Of a stretch of DNA of 64,000 nucleotides, positions 25,006 through 33,625 are shown one piece after another. The stretch spans positions 806,001-870,000 of the forward strand of contig NZ_QXJC01000003.1 of assembly GCF_003570885.1 (NCBI RefSeq). The letters are read 5' to 3'. The stretch is from Simplicispira hankyongi (GTDB lineage Bacteria; Pseudomonadota; Gammaproteobacteria; Burkholderiales; Burkholderiaceae_C). A program made the position numbers and the translations under genes. The first letter of the stretch is position 1. Every line of letters starts with the position of its first letter. Under the pieces are notes generated by a model, which was not told where the DNA came from, made no database searches, and was given only the letters and a program-made list of their open reading frames with translations.

Positions 25006-26259
25006 TTATACGGCGAGGTCATTGATGGACAGGATGCCGAGCAGGATGGAGACGATGATCGCGGCGATGACGATACCCAGGACCAGAATCAGCACCGGCT
25101 CGACCAGCGTGAGAAGGCGTTTGATGCCCGTTTCCACTTCACGGTTCAATATATCGGCCAACTCCAGCATCATCGGGCCAATGCGGCCGGTTTCTTCCCC
25201 GACGCGGATGAGGTTGATGGCCAGCGGCTCAAAGATACCCGTGGCGGCGATGGCAGAGACCACCTTGCCGCCTTCCTTGACGATAGGGGCGACGCCTGCC
25301 AACGCGCGCCGCAGCACGACGTTGCCTACGGTTTCTGTGGCGATGTGCAGCGCTGTCAGCATGGGCACGCCGTTGCCAAGCAAGGTGCCGAGCGAGCGCG
25401 AGAACAAGGTGAGCTGGTACTTGCGCGCCAGCGGCCCGACCAGCGGGGCACGCAGCAAGCGGGCCTGCCACCAGCGCTGGCCCGCTGGGGTGCGCCACCA
25501 GCGCAGCACCAGGCTGCCGATGCCAAACACCGCCACGGCAATCAGAATGCCGTAGCTGCGAAAAACATGGCCCAACGCCATGACCCAGCGGGTGGGCAAT
25601 GGCAGGGCGTCGCCCATGTCGGTAAAGAGTTTTTCGAACTGCGGCACGACGAAGCCCAGCATGACGATGAGCGAGAGCACCGCCACCCCCAGCAAGATCG
25701 CGGGGTAGATGGTGGCGGAGACCACGTTCTCGCGCAGGTCGCGCTGGCGCTCCATGTGCTCGACCAGCCGGTCGAGCACGCCGGACATCTGCCCGCTGGC
25801 TTCGCCCGAGCGCACCATATTGATATAGAAGTCACCAAACAGCGCGTGGTGCGCGGTGAGCGCCCGGCTGAGCGGCGTGCCCCCCTTGACGGCGTCGAGC
25901 AGGCCTTGCACCAGCACGGCCACGCTGGGTTTGTGGCTCATGTCGATCAGCACGCGCAAGGCGTTGTCGAGCGCCAGGCCGGCGCGCAGCATGATGGCGA
26001 GCTCAGACGTCAGCGCCAGCACGTCAGCCGCGTTGACCGGGCCCCGCGCTTTGCGCCCGCCGCGCACAGGCGCCCGCACGCCGAGGGCCCCTTCGGCAGC
26101 GGCCATGCCTGCTACGCCCGATTGCGCCGCCTCAATGCTGAGCGGGGTCAGCCCGAGCGAGCGCAGATGGCGCACCACGGCCGCCTCGCCGGAGGCAGCG
26201 AAAAGCCCGGTTTCCAACTTGCCCGCGCTGTTGGCTGCGCGCCAGGCGAAATCAGGCAT
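25006..26259 (-). CDS. gspF: Type II secretion inner-membrane platform protein GspF
   Basis: This 417-residue protein has two repeated GspF/PilC cytoplasmic helical domains (LALTSELAIMLRAGLALDNA; FSRSLGTLLGNGVPMLTAL). It has three transmembrane segments, the last near the C-terminus (VLILVLGIVIAAIIVSILL). It is the polytopic platform protein that transmits ATPase motion to pseudopilin assembly. The ATG lies 8 bp inside the end of gspE, so the genes are translationally coupled. Length and both repeats are complete. Confidence 0.95.
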   Translation of the reverse strand: MPDFAWRAANSAGKLETGLFAASGEAAVVRHLRSLGLTPLSIEAAQSGVAGMAAAEGALGVRAPVRGGRKARGPVNAADVLALTSELAIMLRAGLALDNALRVLIDMSHKPSVAVLVQGLLDAVKGGTPLSRALTAHHALFGDFYINMVRSGEASGQMSGVLDRLVEHMERQRDLRENVVSATIYPAILLGVAVLSLIVMLGFVVPQFEKLFTDMGDALPLPTRWVMALGHVFRSYGILIAVAVFGIGSLVLRWWRTPAGQRWWQARLLRAPLVGPLARKYQLTLFSRSLGTLLGNGVPMLTALHIATETVGNVVLRRALAGVAPIVKEGGKVVSAIAATGIFEPLAINLIRVGEETGRIGPMMLELADILNREVETGIKRLLTLVEPVLILVLGIVIAAIIVSILLGILSINDLAV

Positions 26260-27982
26260 CGGCCTGGTCCTGCGTCACGCGGGCGAGCTCGTCGAGCGTG
26301 GTGACCCCCGCGGCGACCTTGCGCAGACCGTCTTCGTACAGCGTCAACATGCCGCTTTGTGCCGCGAGCGCGTTGAGCGCATTGGCGTCCCGCCCTTCGA
26401 TGATGGCGCGGCGCATGGGTTCGTCGAGCAGCAGCAATTCGTGAATGCCCGTGCGGCCCCGGTAGCCGGACTGGCGGCATTCAGCGCAGCCCACGGCACG
26501 GTACACAGGCGTGTCGTTGCTGCAAAAACGTGCCAGGCCGGTGCGCTCGCGCACGTCGGCGCCGGGTTCGTAGGCCTCTTTGCAATGCGGGCAGAGCGTG
26601 CGCACCAGACGCTGGGCCAGTACGCCATTGACAGCCGAGGTGATGAGGTAACTTTCGACGCCCATGTCCTTCATGCGGATCACAGCGCCTGCAGCGGTGT
26701 TGGTGTGTAGCGTGGAGAGCACGAGGTGCCCCGTGAGCGCCGATTGGACGGCGATTTGCGCGGTTTCTCCGTCGCGCATCTCACCGATCATGATGATGTC
26801 TGGGTCCTGGCGCAGGATGGAGCGCAGGGCATTGGCGAAGGTGAGGTGGATCTGCGGATGCACCTGAATCTGGTTGATGCCGTCGAGCTGGTATTCCACC
26901 GGGTCTTCGACGGTGATGATTTTCTGCGCGCTGGCGTCGATCTTGGCCAGCGCCGCATACAGGGTGGTGGTCTTGCCGGAGCCGGTGGGGCCGGTGACCA
27001 ACAGGATGCCGTGGGGCCGGGCGAGCAACTGGTTGAAGCGGTGAAGCGTGTCTTTCTCGAAGCCCATTTTTTCGAGTTCGAGGCGCACGCTGGCGCGGTC
27101 GAGTACCCGCATAACCACGCTCTCGCCGTGCACGGTGGGCACGGTGGAGACGCGCAGATCGAGTTCGCGCCCTTTCACGCGGGTCTTGATGCGTCCATCC
27201 TGCGGCAGGCGGCGCTCGGCGATGTCCAGATGCGCCAGGAGCTTGACCCGCGAATTGACGGCCGCGCTGAGCCTTGGCGGCACCAGTTCGCCGGCATGGA
27301 TGACGCCATCCACCCGGTAGCGCACATGCAGGCCGTCGTCGAAGGGTTCAAGGTGAATGTCGGAGGCACGCAGATCGATCACGCGGCTGATGATGTTGCC
27401 AACCAGGCGAATCACCGGCGCTTCGCTGGCGAGGTCTTTGAGATGTTCGACGAAATCGCCACTGTCGGCGCCGTCGCCGAAGCCGTCGTCGGCAGCCTCC
27501 TGCGGATCGTGCTCGGGCTCGTCCAGGGCCTTTTCGATATCGGTTTCAAGCGCCAGGTGAGGGGCAATGGCCAGGCCTGTGGCCAGGTGCAGGCCTTTGA
27601 GAACGAACGCGTCCTGTGGGACAGCCATGGCCACGTGCAGCACGCCCGCTTCCTGGCGCAGCGGGTAGACCGCATTGGTTTGTAGAAAGCCCAGTTGCAA
27701 GCCTTCGATTTCGGGCATGAGATCAGGAAAATCGCTGCCGGCAACCAGGTTGACGCCGAGTTGGCGCGACAAGACCTGCGCCACGTCGATCTCCGACACC
27801 AGGCCCAAACGCACCATGACACGGCCGAGCATGTTGCCCATTTCTTCCTGCGCCGCGAGGGCCCGCTCTAGGTCACGGGCGCTAAGCTTGCCGGCCTGGA
27901 CCAGAAGGTCGCCAATGCGCGGGCGTTGCACGTCGGGGTGCATGGTGGGTTCGGCCAGTGCGGGAGAAGCGTTGGAGGTCAT
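26252..27982 (-). CDS. gspE: Type II secretion ATPase GspE
   Basis: The start is ATG at 27982 (MTSNASPALAE), giving 576 residues; the upstream extension is non-coding. An N1E/MshEN-type domain (IGDLLVQAGKLSARDLERAL) is followed by the secretion ATPase core. Walker A GPTGSGKTTT lies at 331-340, with the Asp box (ITVEDPVEYQLDGINQ), Walker B region (ILRQDPDIIMIGEMRD) and His box (GHLVLSTLHTNTA). A tetracysteine zinc motif is also present (CPHC ... CAEC). It powers pseudopilus assembly from the cytoplasm. It is the promoter-proximal gene of the leftward gsp operon; 27983-28227 is a divergent intergenic region that should hold its promoter. Confidence 0.95.
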   Translation of the reverse strand: MTSNASPALAEPTMHPDVQRPRIGDLLVQAGKLSARDLERALAAQEEMGNMLGRVMVRLGLVSEIDVAQVLSRQLGVNLVAGSDFPDLMPEIEGLQLGFLQTNAVYPLRQEAGVLHVAMAVPQDAFVLKGLHLATGLAIAPHLALETDIEKALDEPEHDPQEAADDGFGDGADSGDFVEHLKDLASEAPVIRLVGNIISRVIDLRASDIHLEPFDDGLHVRYRVDGVIHAGELVPPRLSAAVNSRVKLLAHLDIAERRLPQDGRIKTRVKGRELDLRVSTVPTVHGESVVMRVLDRASVRLELEKMGFEKDTLHRFNQLLARPHGILLVTGPTGSGKTTTLYAALAKIDASAQKIITVEDPVEYQLDGINQIQVHPQIHLTFANALRSILRQDPDIIMIGEMRDGETAQIAVQSALTGHLVLSTLHTNTAAGAVIRMKDMGVESYLITSAVNGVLAQRLVRTLCPHCKEAYEPGADVRERTGLARFCSNDTPVYRAVGCAECRQSGYRGRTGIHELLLLDEPMRRAIIEGRDANALNALAAQSGMLTLYEDGLRKVAAGVTTLDELARVTQDQADA

Positions 27983-28227
27983 GTCGATCGGAATGAAAGG
28001 CGGCGCGGGGTCGCGGCTGCGTTCCCGTACCACGGCTCTTGCGCTTTTGCGTTTTGCGGGGCCTTGGCGCGTAGGGGAGAAGTGTAGCGGCGTGCCTGAA
28101 GCCGCCGCAGACAGGTCCAGGCACGATTTGCAACAATGGGAACGGCAGGCGTCACGTCCAAGCCTGCGGGACCACCTGTTCGCGCTACAGTCAAAGTCGT
28201 CCCTCTGTGCCCCACTGCCCCACACGC

Positions 28228-30138
28228 ATGTCCCTGTACCGCAATCGCCGCGCAGCCGCGCTTTTTGCTTTCAACTGCTTGGTTGCCTGTGCGCTTCTGG
28301 CTGCAGGTGCCGTCGGCGTGCAAGCTGTGCGGGCGCATACCGCCACCCTCACCGCAACCAAGGCGCCCCTGTTGTTGGCGCCTCTGGTGGGCGTCAATGA
28401 CAGTTGCATCGAACAGTCCGAGGGCTCGCCGCCCTCGCCTGCCTCAGATAAGCCTGAAGATTTGGCAGCTTCCTGCAGCGGCGCACAAGGCTCGGCTGCA
28501 ACGCTGATTGAATCGACACTGACGCAACTGGCGCCTGCAGGGGCGGCCGCATCGCCCTATACCCTTGGCTACACCCTGGCAGTCCCGCTGCTGACTCTCT
28601 TCAAGCGCGCACCGGATGGCTGGGAGGTTGACCACGAGCGCGTGGCCCACGTGGCCCGCACTGTGGCGCTAAGCAGCCGGCCGGCGGTGCTGTACCTGTT
28701 TTCGACCCATTTTTCGGTGGGATCGAAGCTGGAGGAAGATCTGGCGTCCAACCCCGCCAATCTGGCCCAAACCCGGGACGGACCACTTCCCACGGGCCGC
28801 TATTACGGAGCTCCCATTTACAACTGGAGCGTGGCGCGCACCGACAACACGCTGACCGCACGGCGCGAGCAGGCGCTCGCCGCCGTGCTGGCTGCGGTGT
28901 GCACGCTGCCGCAGCCAGAACGCGCGCGGATTCGCGCCGTCACGGTGCTGGGCGAGACACACCAGTTGTTTCCGGATTTTGAGGCCGGCATGGGATATGG
29001 CGGAGCCTATCGAATCACCGACTACAGCCCAGCCTCGGTGCGAGGGTTTCAAGCCTATCTGCGCCAGCAGTTTGGGTCTGTATCGCAACTCAATCGCACC
29101 TTGGGCAGCCGCTACGCAGAGTTCGGCGATGTAGCGCCGCCGTCACGCGACATCCGCACCGAAGCGCTGACGCGCTATACCGAGCATATTGACGCGTTCG
29201 CGCAGGGCAGCCTGCCGATTGCCGGCTGGGCCTTCGTTGCGCAGCCAAAGCGTCCGGGACAGGCAAGGCCCGCACCTTGGGTGCATATCTATCTCGACGG
29301 CGTTTTCATCAAGAAAGTGCGGGCAGACCGTGGTCGGCAGGACGTGGCGCAGGCCTTGCCGGAGGTACGGCATGCAGATACCGGCTGGCGAATGGACCTG
29401 GATTTTCGCCAGGTGGCGCCGGGTCTGCACCGCGTGGACGTGCTGCTGGAGCAGCGCCCCGGGGAGCTGACCTCCATCGGTTCGCGGCAAATTGCCATCA
29501 TGGATGCGCGCCAGCAAACGCCGCAGCCCACGCCCCAGAAGCCCTTGCCCACCACTGCCACCAAGCGCTCTGGCGTGCTGGGGCACATCGATCAACCGCT
29601 GGAACAGGCGTCGTACTATTTCAACCCGCTGGTGCCCTACTGGCACAGGTTTCGCGGCCAGCAGGTGGCTGACTATCTGGCGCATTTTTCGCAGCAAGTG
29701 GCGCGCTCATGCCTGGCCGATGTGCCGCGCTACACGCACCAGATCGTGCCGTTCAGCAACCCTGGCTGGGACGAGAACAAATTCGCCATCGGCCGCAGTC
29801 TGCAGCCTGGCACTGGCCTGCGGTTGGGGGTCAGCCTGTATGGCGATGCAGCGTATGGCGCGCGTTTCCCCGCGTGGCTGCGAACCACCGGGCAGACCAC
29901 GTATGGCGTGACGGAATTTCATCCGCTGCGCGCCATGGATGCTCAGCAGTTGAGCGATGTGCTGGCGTCACACGCGGCCCACGGCGCTCAGTTTCTGTCG
30001 TTCTTTCTGGAGCCGCGCTGGCAGGGAACGTTGGTGCCACGCGCAGTCCACAACCCCTTTTCATTTGACCCCGACAACCAGCAGTTCGGCTCGGACGTTC
30101 TGTACCGCGCCATGCAGCAGGTGCTGCACCCTGGGTGA
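28228..30138 (+). CDS. Exported GH42-like glycosidase-related protein, function unknown
   Basis: The start is MSLYRNRRAA (ATG 28228), giving 636 residues. An N-terminal hydrophobic segment (FAFNCLVACALLAAGAVGVQA) could be a signal anchor or uncleaved signal. The middle part resembles the catalytic barrel of GH42/GH-A glycosidases: VTVLGETHQLFPDFE offers a candidate acid/base Glu, and VRGFQAYLRQQFGSVSQLNR matches the FRxWLxxxYGxxxxLN helix. A later FLEPRW offers a candidate nucleophile Glu. A Pro/Thr-rich linker and a beta-rich insertion (WVHIYLDGVFIKKVR) lie between. It is divergent from gspE and 2 bp from the convergent rfbC stop. It may act on surface glycans or be a secreted enzyme; not established. 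Confidence 0.6.
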   Translation: MSLYRNRRAAALFAFNCLVACALLAAGAVGVQAVRAHTATLTATKAPLLLAPLVGVNDSCIEQSEGSPPSPASDKPEDLAASCSGAQGSAATLIESTLTQLAPAGAAASPYTLGYTLAVPLLTLFKRAPDGWEVDHERVAHVARTVALSSRPAVLYLFSTHFSVGSKLEEDLASNPANLAQTRDGPLPTGRYYGAPIYNWSVARTDNTLTARREQALAAVLAAVCTLPQPERARIRAVTVLGETHQLFPDFEAGMGYGGAYRITDYSPASVRGFQAYLRQQFGSVSQLNRTLGSRYAEFGDVAPPSRDIRTEALTRYTEHIDAFAQGSLPIAGWAFVAQPKRPGQARPAPWVHIYLDGVFIKKVRADRGRQDVAQALPEVRHADTGWRMDLDFRQVAPGLHRVDVLLEQRPGELTSIGSRQIAIMDARQQTPQPTPQKPLPTTATKRSGVLGHIDQPLEQASYYFNPLVPYWHRFRGQQVADYLAHFSQQVARSCLADVPRYTHQIVPFSNPGWDENKFAIGRSLQPGTGLRLGVSLYGDAAYGARFPAWLRTTGQTTYGVTEFHPLRAMDAQQLSDVLASHAAHGAQFLSFFLEPRWQGTLVPRAVHNPFSFDPDNQQFGSDVLYRAMQQVLHPG

Positions 30139-30140
30139 GC

Positions 30141-30686
30141 TCAGGCGAACACCTCGGCGTGCGACAAGGCAAGGCCTTGTGCATCCTTCGCAGAAAGGCA
30201 TGGTGTTTCGGTTAGGCGCCAATCGATGGCCAGGCTAGTGTCATTCCACGCAATGCAGCGCTCGTGCTCGGGCGCGTAGTAGTCGGTGGTTTTGTAGAGG
30301 AACTCGGCCGTTTCGCTGAGCACCACAAAACCGTGCGCAAAGCCGGGCGGCACCCACAACTGGTGGTGGTTGTCGGCACTCAGCTCCGCGCCCACCCATT
30401 GGCCGAAGGTGGCGGAGCTTTTGCGGATGTCCACGGCCACATCGAACACACAGCCCTGCACCACGCGCACCAGCTTGCCCTGGGGCTGCTGAATCTGGTA
30501 ATGCAAACCCCGCAGCACCCCGCGCGCAGAGCGGCTGTGGTTGTCCTGCACAAACTGGAAGTCGGTGCCGGTGGCTTCATTGAACGCGCGCTGGTTGAAG
30601 CTCTCATAAAAGAACCCGCGTGCGTCGCCAAACACCTTGGGTTCGATCAGCAGGACGTCGGGGATGGCAAGGGGCGTGGCTTGCAT
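30141..30686 (-). CDS. rfbC: dTDP-4-dehydrorhamnose 3,5-epimerase
   Basis: The ATG at 30686 (MQATPLAIPD) gives 181 residues, the standard RmlC length. A TTG three codons earlier overlaps the rfbA stop and is less likely. The cupin core shows GVLRGLHYQ with the catalytic His, LVRVVQGCVFDVAVDIR, WVPPGFAHGFVVLS, and EFLYKTTDYYAPEHE with the catalytic Tyr region. It converts dTDP-4-keto-6-deoxyglucose to dTDP-4-keto-L-rhamnose. It is the last gene of the leftward rfbB-D-A-C operon. Confidence 0.95.
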   Translation of the reverse strand: MQATPLAIPDVLLIEPKVFGDARGFFYESFNQRAFNEATGTDFQFVQDNHSRSARGVLRGLHYQIQQPQGKLVRVVQGCVFDVAVDIRKSSATFGQWVGAELSADNHHQLWVPPGFAHGFVVLSETAEFLYKTTDYYAPEHERCIAWNDTSLAIDWRLTETPCLSAKDAQGLALSHAEVFA

Positions 30687-30691
30687 GACGT

Positions 30692-31582
30692 TCAATACAC
30701 TTTCTCTTTGAGCAGGCGCATCAGGTACTGGCCGTAGCCGTTCTTGGCCAGCGGCTGCGCCAGGCGTTCGAGCTGGGCGTCGCCGATCCAGCCGCTGCGC
30801 CAGGCGATCTCTTCGGGGCAGGCAATTTTCAGGCCCTGGCGGCGCTCCAGCGTGGCGATGAACTGGCCGGCGTCGAGCAGGCTGTCGTGCGTGCCGGTGT
30901 CAAGCCAAGCGTAGCCCCGGCCCATGATTTCCACGTGCAAGGCGTCTTGTTCGAGATAGAGGCGGTTGAGGTCGGTAATTTCCAGTTCGCCACGGGGTGA
31001 AGGCGCCAGGTGGCGCGCCAGTTCCACCACGCGCTCGTCGTAGAAGTACAGGCCGGTGACGGCGTAGTTCGACTTGGGAACCTGGGGCTTTTCTTCGATG
31101 GAGAGCACCTTGCCGGCGCCGTCGAACTCGGCGACGCCATAGCGCTCGGGGTCGTGCACGTGGTAGGCGAAGACTGTCGCTCCGCTCGTGCGCTGGCCGG
31201 CGCTGGAGAGCAGCTCGTGGATGTCGTGGCCGTAGAAAATGTTGTCGCCCAGCACCAGGGCGCTGGGGTGGCCGCCCAGGAATTCCTCGCCGATCAGAAA
31301 CGCCTGCGCCAAGCCGTCGGGGCTGGGCTGCACCGCGTACTGGAGCTTGAGGCCCCATTGGCTGCCATCGCCCAGCAACTGCGCAAAGCGCGGCGTGTCC
31401 TGCGGCGTGCTGATGAGGAGGATGTCGCGGATGCCGGCGAGCATCAGGGTGGCGAGCGGGTAGTACACCATGGGCTTGTCGTACACCGGCAGGAGCTGTT
31501 TGCTGAGCGCCAGCGTGGCAGGGTGCAAGCGGGTGCCGGAGCCGCCGGCAAGCACGATGCCTTTGCGGGTGGGGGTCGTCAT
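30692..31582 (-). CDS. rfbA: Glucose-1-phosphate thymidylyltransferase
   Basis: The 296-residue RmlA has the nucleotidyltransferase signature [47 protein letters not shown] and [14 protein letters not shown]. It makes dTDP-glucose from dTTP and glucose-1-phosphate, the first step of dTDP-rhamnose synthesis. It sits 10 bp after rfbD and just before rfbC. Length and motifs are complete. Confidence 0.96.
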   Translation of the reverse strand: MTTPTRKGIVLAGGSGTRLHPATLALSKQLLPVYDKPMVYYPLATLMLAGIRDILLISTPQDTPRFAQLLGDGSQWGLKLQYAVQPSPDGLAQAFLIGEEFLGGHPSALVLGDNIFYGHDIHELLSSAGQRTSGATVFAYHVHDPERYGVAEFDGAGKVLSIEEKPQVPKSNYAVTGLYFYDERVVELARHLAPSPRGELEITDLNRLYLEQDALHVEIMGRGYAWLDTGTHDSLLDAGQFIATLERRQGLKIACPEEIAWRSGWIGDAQLERLAQPLAKNGYGQYLMRLLKEKVY

Positions 31583-31592
31583 GTCGGGGCTT

Positions 31593-32483
31593 TCAAAGGA
31601 TTTCGCGCAGCATGCGGGCCACGCCCTGCTGCCAGGGCGGGAGTGTGAGGCCGAAGGTATTCCGCAGGCGCGCGGTGTCCAGGCGCGAGTTGTGGGGCCG
31701 GGCGGCGGGCGTGGGGAAGGCGCTGGTGGGCACGGGCGCCACTTCGGTTGCTTTTAATTTGATAGCTGGTTGCGCAATAGCAGCCTGCGCTAGCACCTCT
31801 TTTGCATACAAATTCCAGTTCGTTTCGCCGGCTGCCACGCAGTGGTACAGGCCGCCGTCCTGGGGGCGCGCCTGTAGGTGGCGAAGGGCGTGGGCGGTGA
31901 CGTCGGCGAGCAGGTCGGCGCCGGTGGGCGCGCCCCACTGGTCGTCGATGACGGTGAGGCGCTCGCGCTCCTGCGCCAGGCGCAGCATGGTCTTGGCAAA
32001 GTTGCTGCCGCGCGCCGCATAGACCCAGCTGGTGCGCAAAATCAGGTGCTTGGCGCCCGATTGCTGGATGCGCTGCTCACCTTCCCACTTGGTGCGGCCA
32101 TAGACGGAGAGCGGTGCGGGCCGGTCGGTTTCCACCCAGGGGCGAGTGCCGCTGCCGTCAAAAACGTAGTCGGTGCTGTAGTGCACCAGCCAGGCGTTCA
32201 AGCGCGCGGCCTCACCCGCCAGCACGCCGGGCGTGGTGGCATTGAGCAACTGCGCCAGCGCGGGCTCGCTCTCGGCCTTGTCCACGGCCGTGTGGGCGGC
32301 GGCATTCACGATGATGTCGGGCCTGAGCGCGCGCACGGTCTGGGCGATGCCGTCCGGGTTGGCAAAGTCGCCGCAATGCTCCTGGCTGTCAAAGTCGAGT
32401 GCGGTGACCCGGCCCAGCACCGAGAGGCTGCGCTGCAGCTCCCAGCCGACCTGGCCGCTTTTGCCGAAGAGCAGGATGTTCAT
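31593..32483 (-). CDS. rfbD: dTDP-4-dehydrorhamnose reductase
   Basis: The start is ATG at 32483 ([11 protein letters not shown]), overlapping the rfbB TGA as ATGA. The 296-residue SDR has [11 protein letters not shown] (NAD(P)-binding glycine motif), [22 protein letters not shown] (YxxxK) and the C-terminal [13 protein letters not shown] substrate block. It carries out the last step to dTDP-L-rhamnose. Residues around 230-241 (ending AIAQPAIK) are encoded by a copy of the interspersed hairpin repeat (31762-31793), just before the conserved substrate block. Confidence 0.95.
   Translation of the reverse strand: MNILLFGKSGQVGWELQRSLSVLGRVTALDFDSQEHCGDFANPDGIAQTVRALRPDIIVNAAAHTAVDKAESEPALAQLLNATTPGVLAGEAARLNAWLVHYSTDYVFDGSGTRPWVETDRPAPLSVYGRTKWEGEQRIQQSGAKHLILRTSWVYAARGSNFAKTMLRLAQERERLTVIDDQWGAPTGADLLADVTAHALRHLQARPQDGGLYHCVAAGETNWNLYAKEVLAQAAIAQPAIKLKATEVAPVPTSAFPTPAARPHNSRLDTARLRNTFGLTLPPWQQGVARMLREIL
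31762..31793 (+). repeat. 32-nt hairpin-core repeat, in-frame copy inside rfbD
   Basis: On the plus strand it begins ATAGCTG and ends GCGCTAG at exactly the 32-nt spacing of the intergenic copies. It is preceded by TTTGAT and followed by a T-rich stretch. Its middle is degenerate, so the hairpin is weak (TGCGCA/TGCGCT). It is antisense to the rfbD reading direction and keeps the frame open. Confidence 0.6.
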
Positions 32484-33559
32484 ACCTTGCCTGCCGTGAC
32501 GCCCGGTGCGTACTGCGTCTGCACCCAGTCCCGGTAAGCACCGGTCTGCACATCGGCCACCCATTGCGGATTTGCCAAGTACCACTCCACCGTCTTGCGA
32601 ATGCCGGACGCGAAGGTCTCGGCGGGCTTCCAACCGAGTTCGCGCTCGATCTTGCGCGCATCAACGGCATAGCGGCGGTCGTGGCCGGGGCGGTCTTGCA
32701 CGTAGCTGATCTGCTCGGCGTACGGCTTGCCATCCTCGCGCGGACGCAGCTCGTCGAGCAGGCGGCAGACGGTGTGCACGATGTCGATGTTGGTCATTTC
32801 GTTCCAGCCGCCGACGTTGTAGGTCTCGCCCGGCCGGCCGGCTTCGAGCACGCGGCGGATGGCGCTGCAGTGGTCGGCCACGTAGAGCCAGTCGCGCACC
32901 TGCATGCCGTCGCCGTACACCGGCAGGTTCTTGCCGGCCAGAGCGTTGACGATCATCAGCGGGATGAGCTTTTCCGGGAAATGCAGCGGGCCGTAGTTGT
33001 TGCTGCAGTTGGTGGTGAGCACCGGCAGGCCGAAGGTGTGGTGCCAGGCGCGCACCAAATGGTCGCTGGCGGCCTTGCTGGCCGAATAGGGGCTGTTGGG
33101 CTCGGTGGCGTGCGTCTCGGTGAAGGCCGGCGCATCCGCCGAGAGGGTGCCGTAGACCTCGTCGGTGCTCACATGCAGGAACCGGAACGCTTCTTTTTCG
33201 ATAGCTGGCAGCGCTTGCCAGTATTGCCTTACAGCCTGCAAAAGCCTGAAAGTTCCGACCACATTGGTCTGGATGAAGTCTTCGGGGCCGTGAATGGAGC
33301 GGTCCACATGCGACTCGGCGGCGAAGTTGACCACGGCGCGCGGCCGGTAGCTGGAGAGCAGGCGCTCGACCAGCACGGTGTCGGCGATGTCGCCTTGCAC
33401 GAAGACGTGGCGGGCGTCGCCCTCCAGCTTCGCCAGGTTGTTCCGGTTGCCGGCGTAGGTGAGCTTGTCGAGGTTGAGAACAGGCTCCTCGCTGGCGGCC
33501 AACCAGTCGAGCACGAAGTTGGCGCCGATGAAGCCAGCACCGCCAGTAACGAGGATCAT
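32480..33559 (-). CDS. rfbB: dTDP-glucose 4,6-dehydratase
   Basis: The start is ATG at 33559 ([12 protein letters not shown]), giving 359 residues. It shows the extended-SDR Rossmann motif [16 protein letters not shown] (catalytic Thr-Asp-Glu), [11 protein letters not shown] (YxxxK), [14 protein letters not shown] and [11 protein letters not shown]. It converts dTDP-glucose to dTDP-4-keto-6-deoxyglucose. It is the first gene of the rfbBDAC operon, with no promoter assigned in the 66 bp to the next gene. Bases 33201-33232 may derive from the interspersed repeat, but here protein length matches the family. Confidence 0.96.
   Translation of the reverse strand: MILVTGGAGFIGANFVLDWLAASEEPVLNLDKLTYAGNRNNLAKLEGDARHVFVQGDIADTVLVERLLSSYRPRAVVNFAAESHVDRSIHGPEDFIQTNVVGTFRLLQAVRQYWQALPAIEKEAFRFLHVSTDEVYGTLSADAPAFTETHATEPNSPYSASKAASDHLVRAWHHTFGLPVLTTNCSNNYGPLHFPEKLIPLMIVNALAGKNLPVYGDGMQVRDWLYVADHCSAIRRVLEAGRPGETYNVGGWNEMTNIDIVHTVCRLLDELRPREDGKPYAEQISYVQDRPGHDRRYAVDARKIERELGWKPAETFASGIRKTVEWYLANPQWVADVQTGAYRDWVQTQYAPGVTAGKV
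33201..33232 (+). repeat. Possible degenerate copy of the 32-nt repeat inside rfbB
   Basis: ATAGCTGGCAGCGCTTGCC matches the left half of the repeat and forms a CTGGCA/TGCCAG hairpin, but the right end (GCGCTAG) is absent. It could be decayed or coincidental. Confidence 0.3.
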
Positions 33560-33625
33560 GGAGTTGCGAGGGGGCAGAGAAAGATGGCGCCGATTATCCA
33601 TCCCCCCCCGCAACCGCCCGGCGCC

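Noticed and set aside
33201-33232. rfbB disrupted by a repeat insertion
   Set aside because: The protein keeps normal length and motifs; only a partial nucleotide match exists, so no disruption is claimed.
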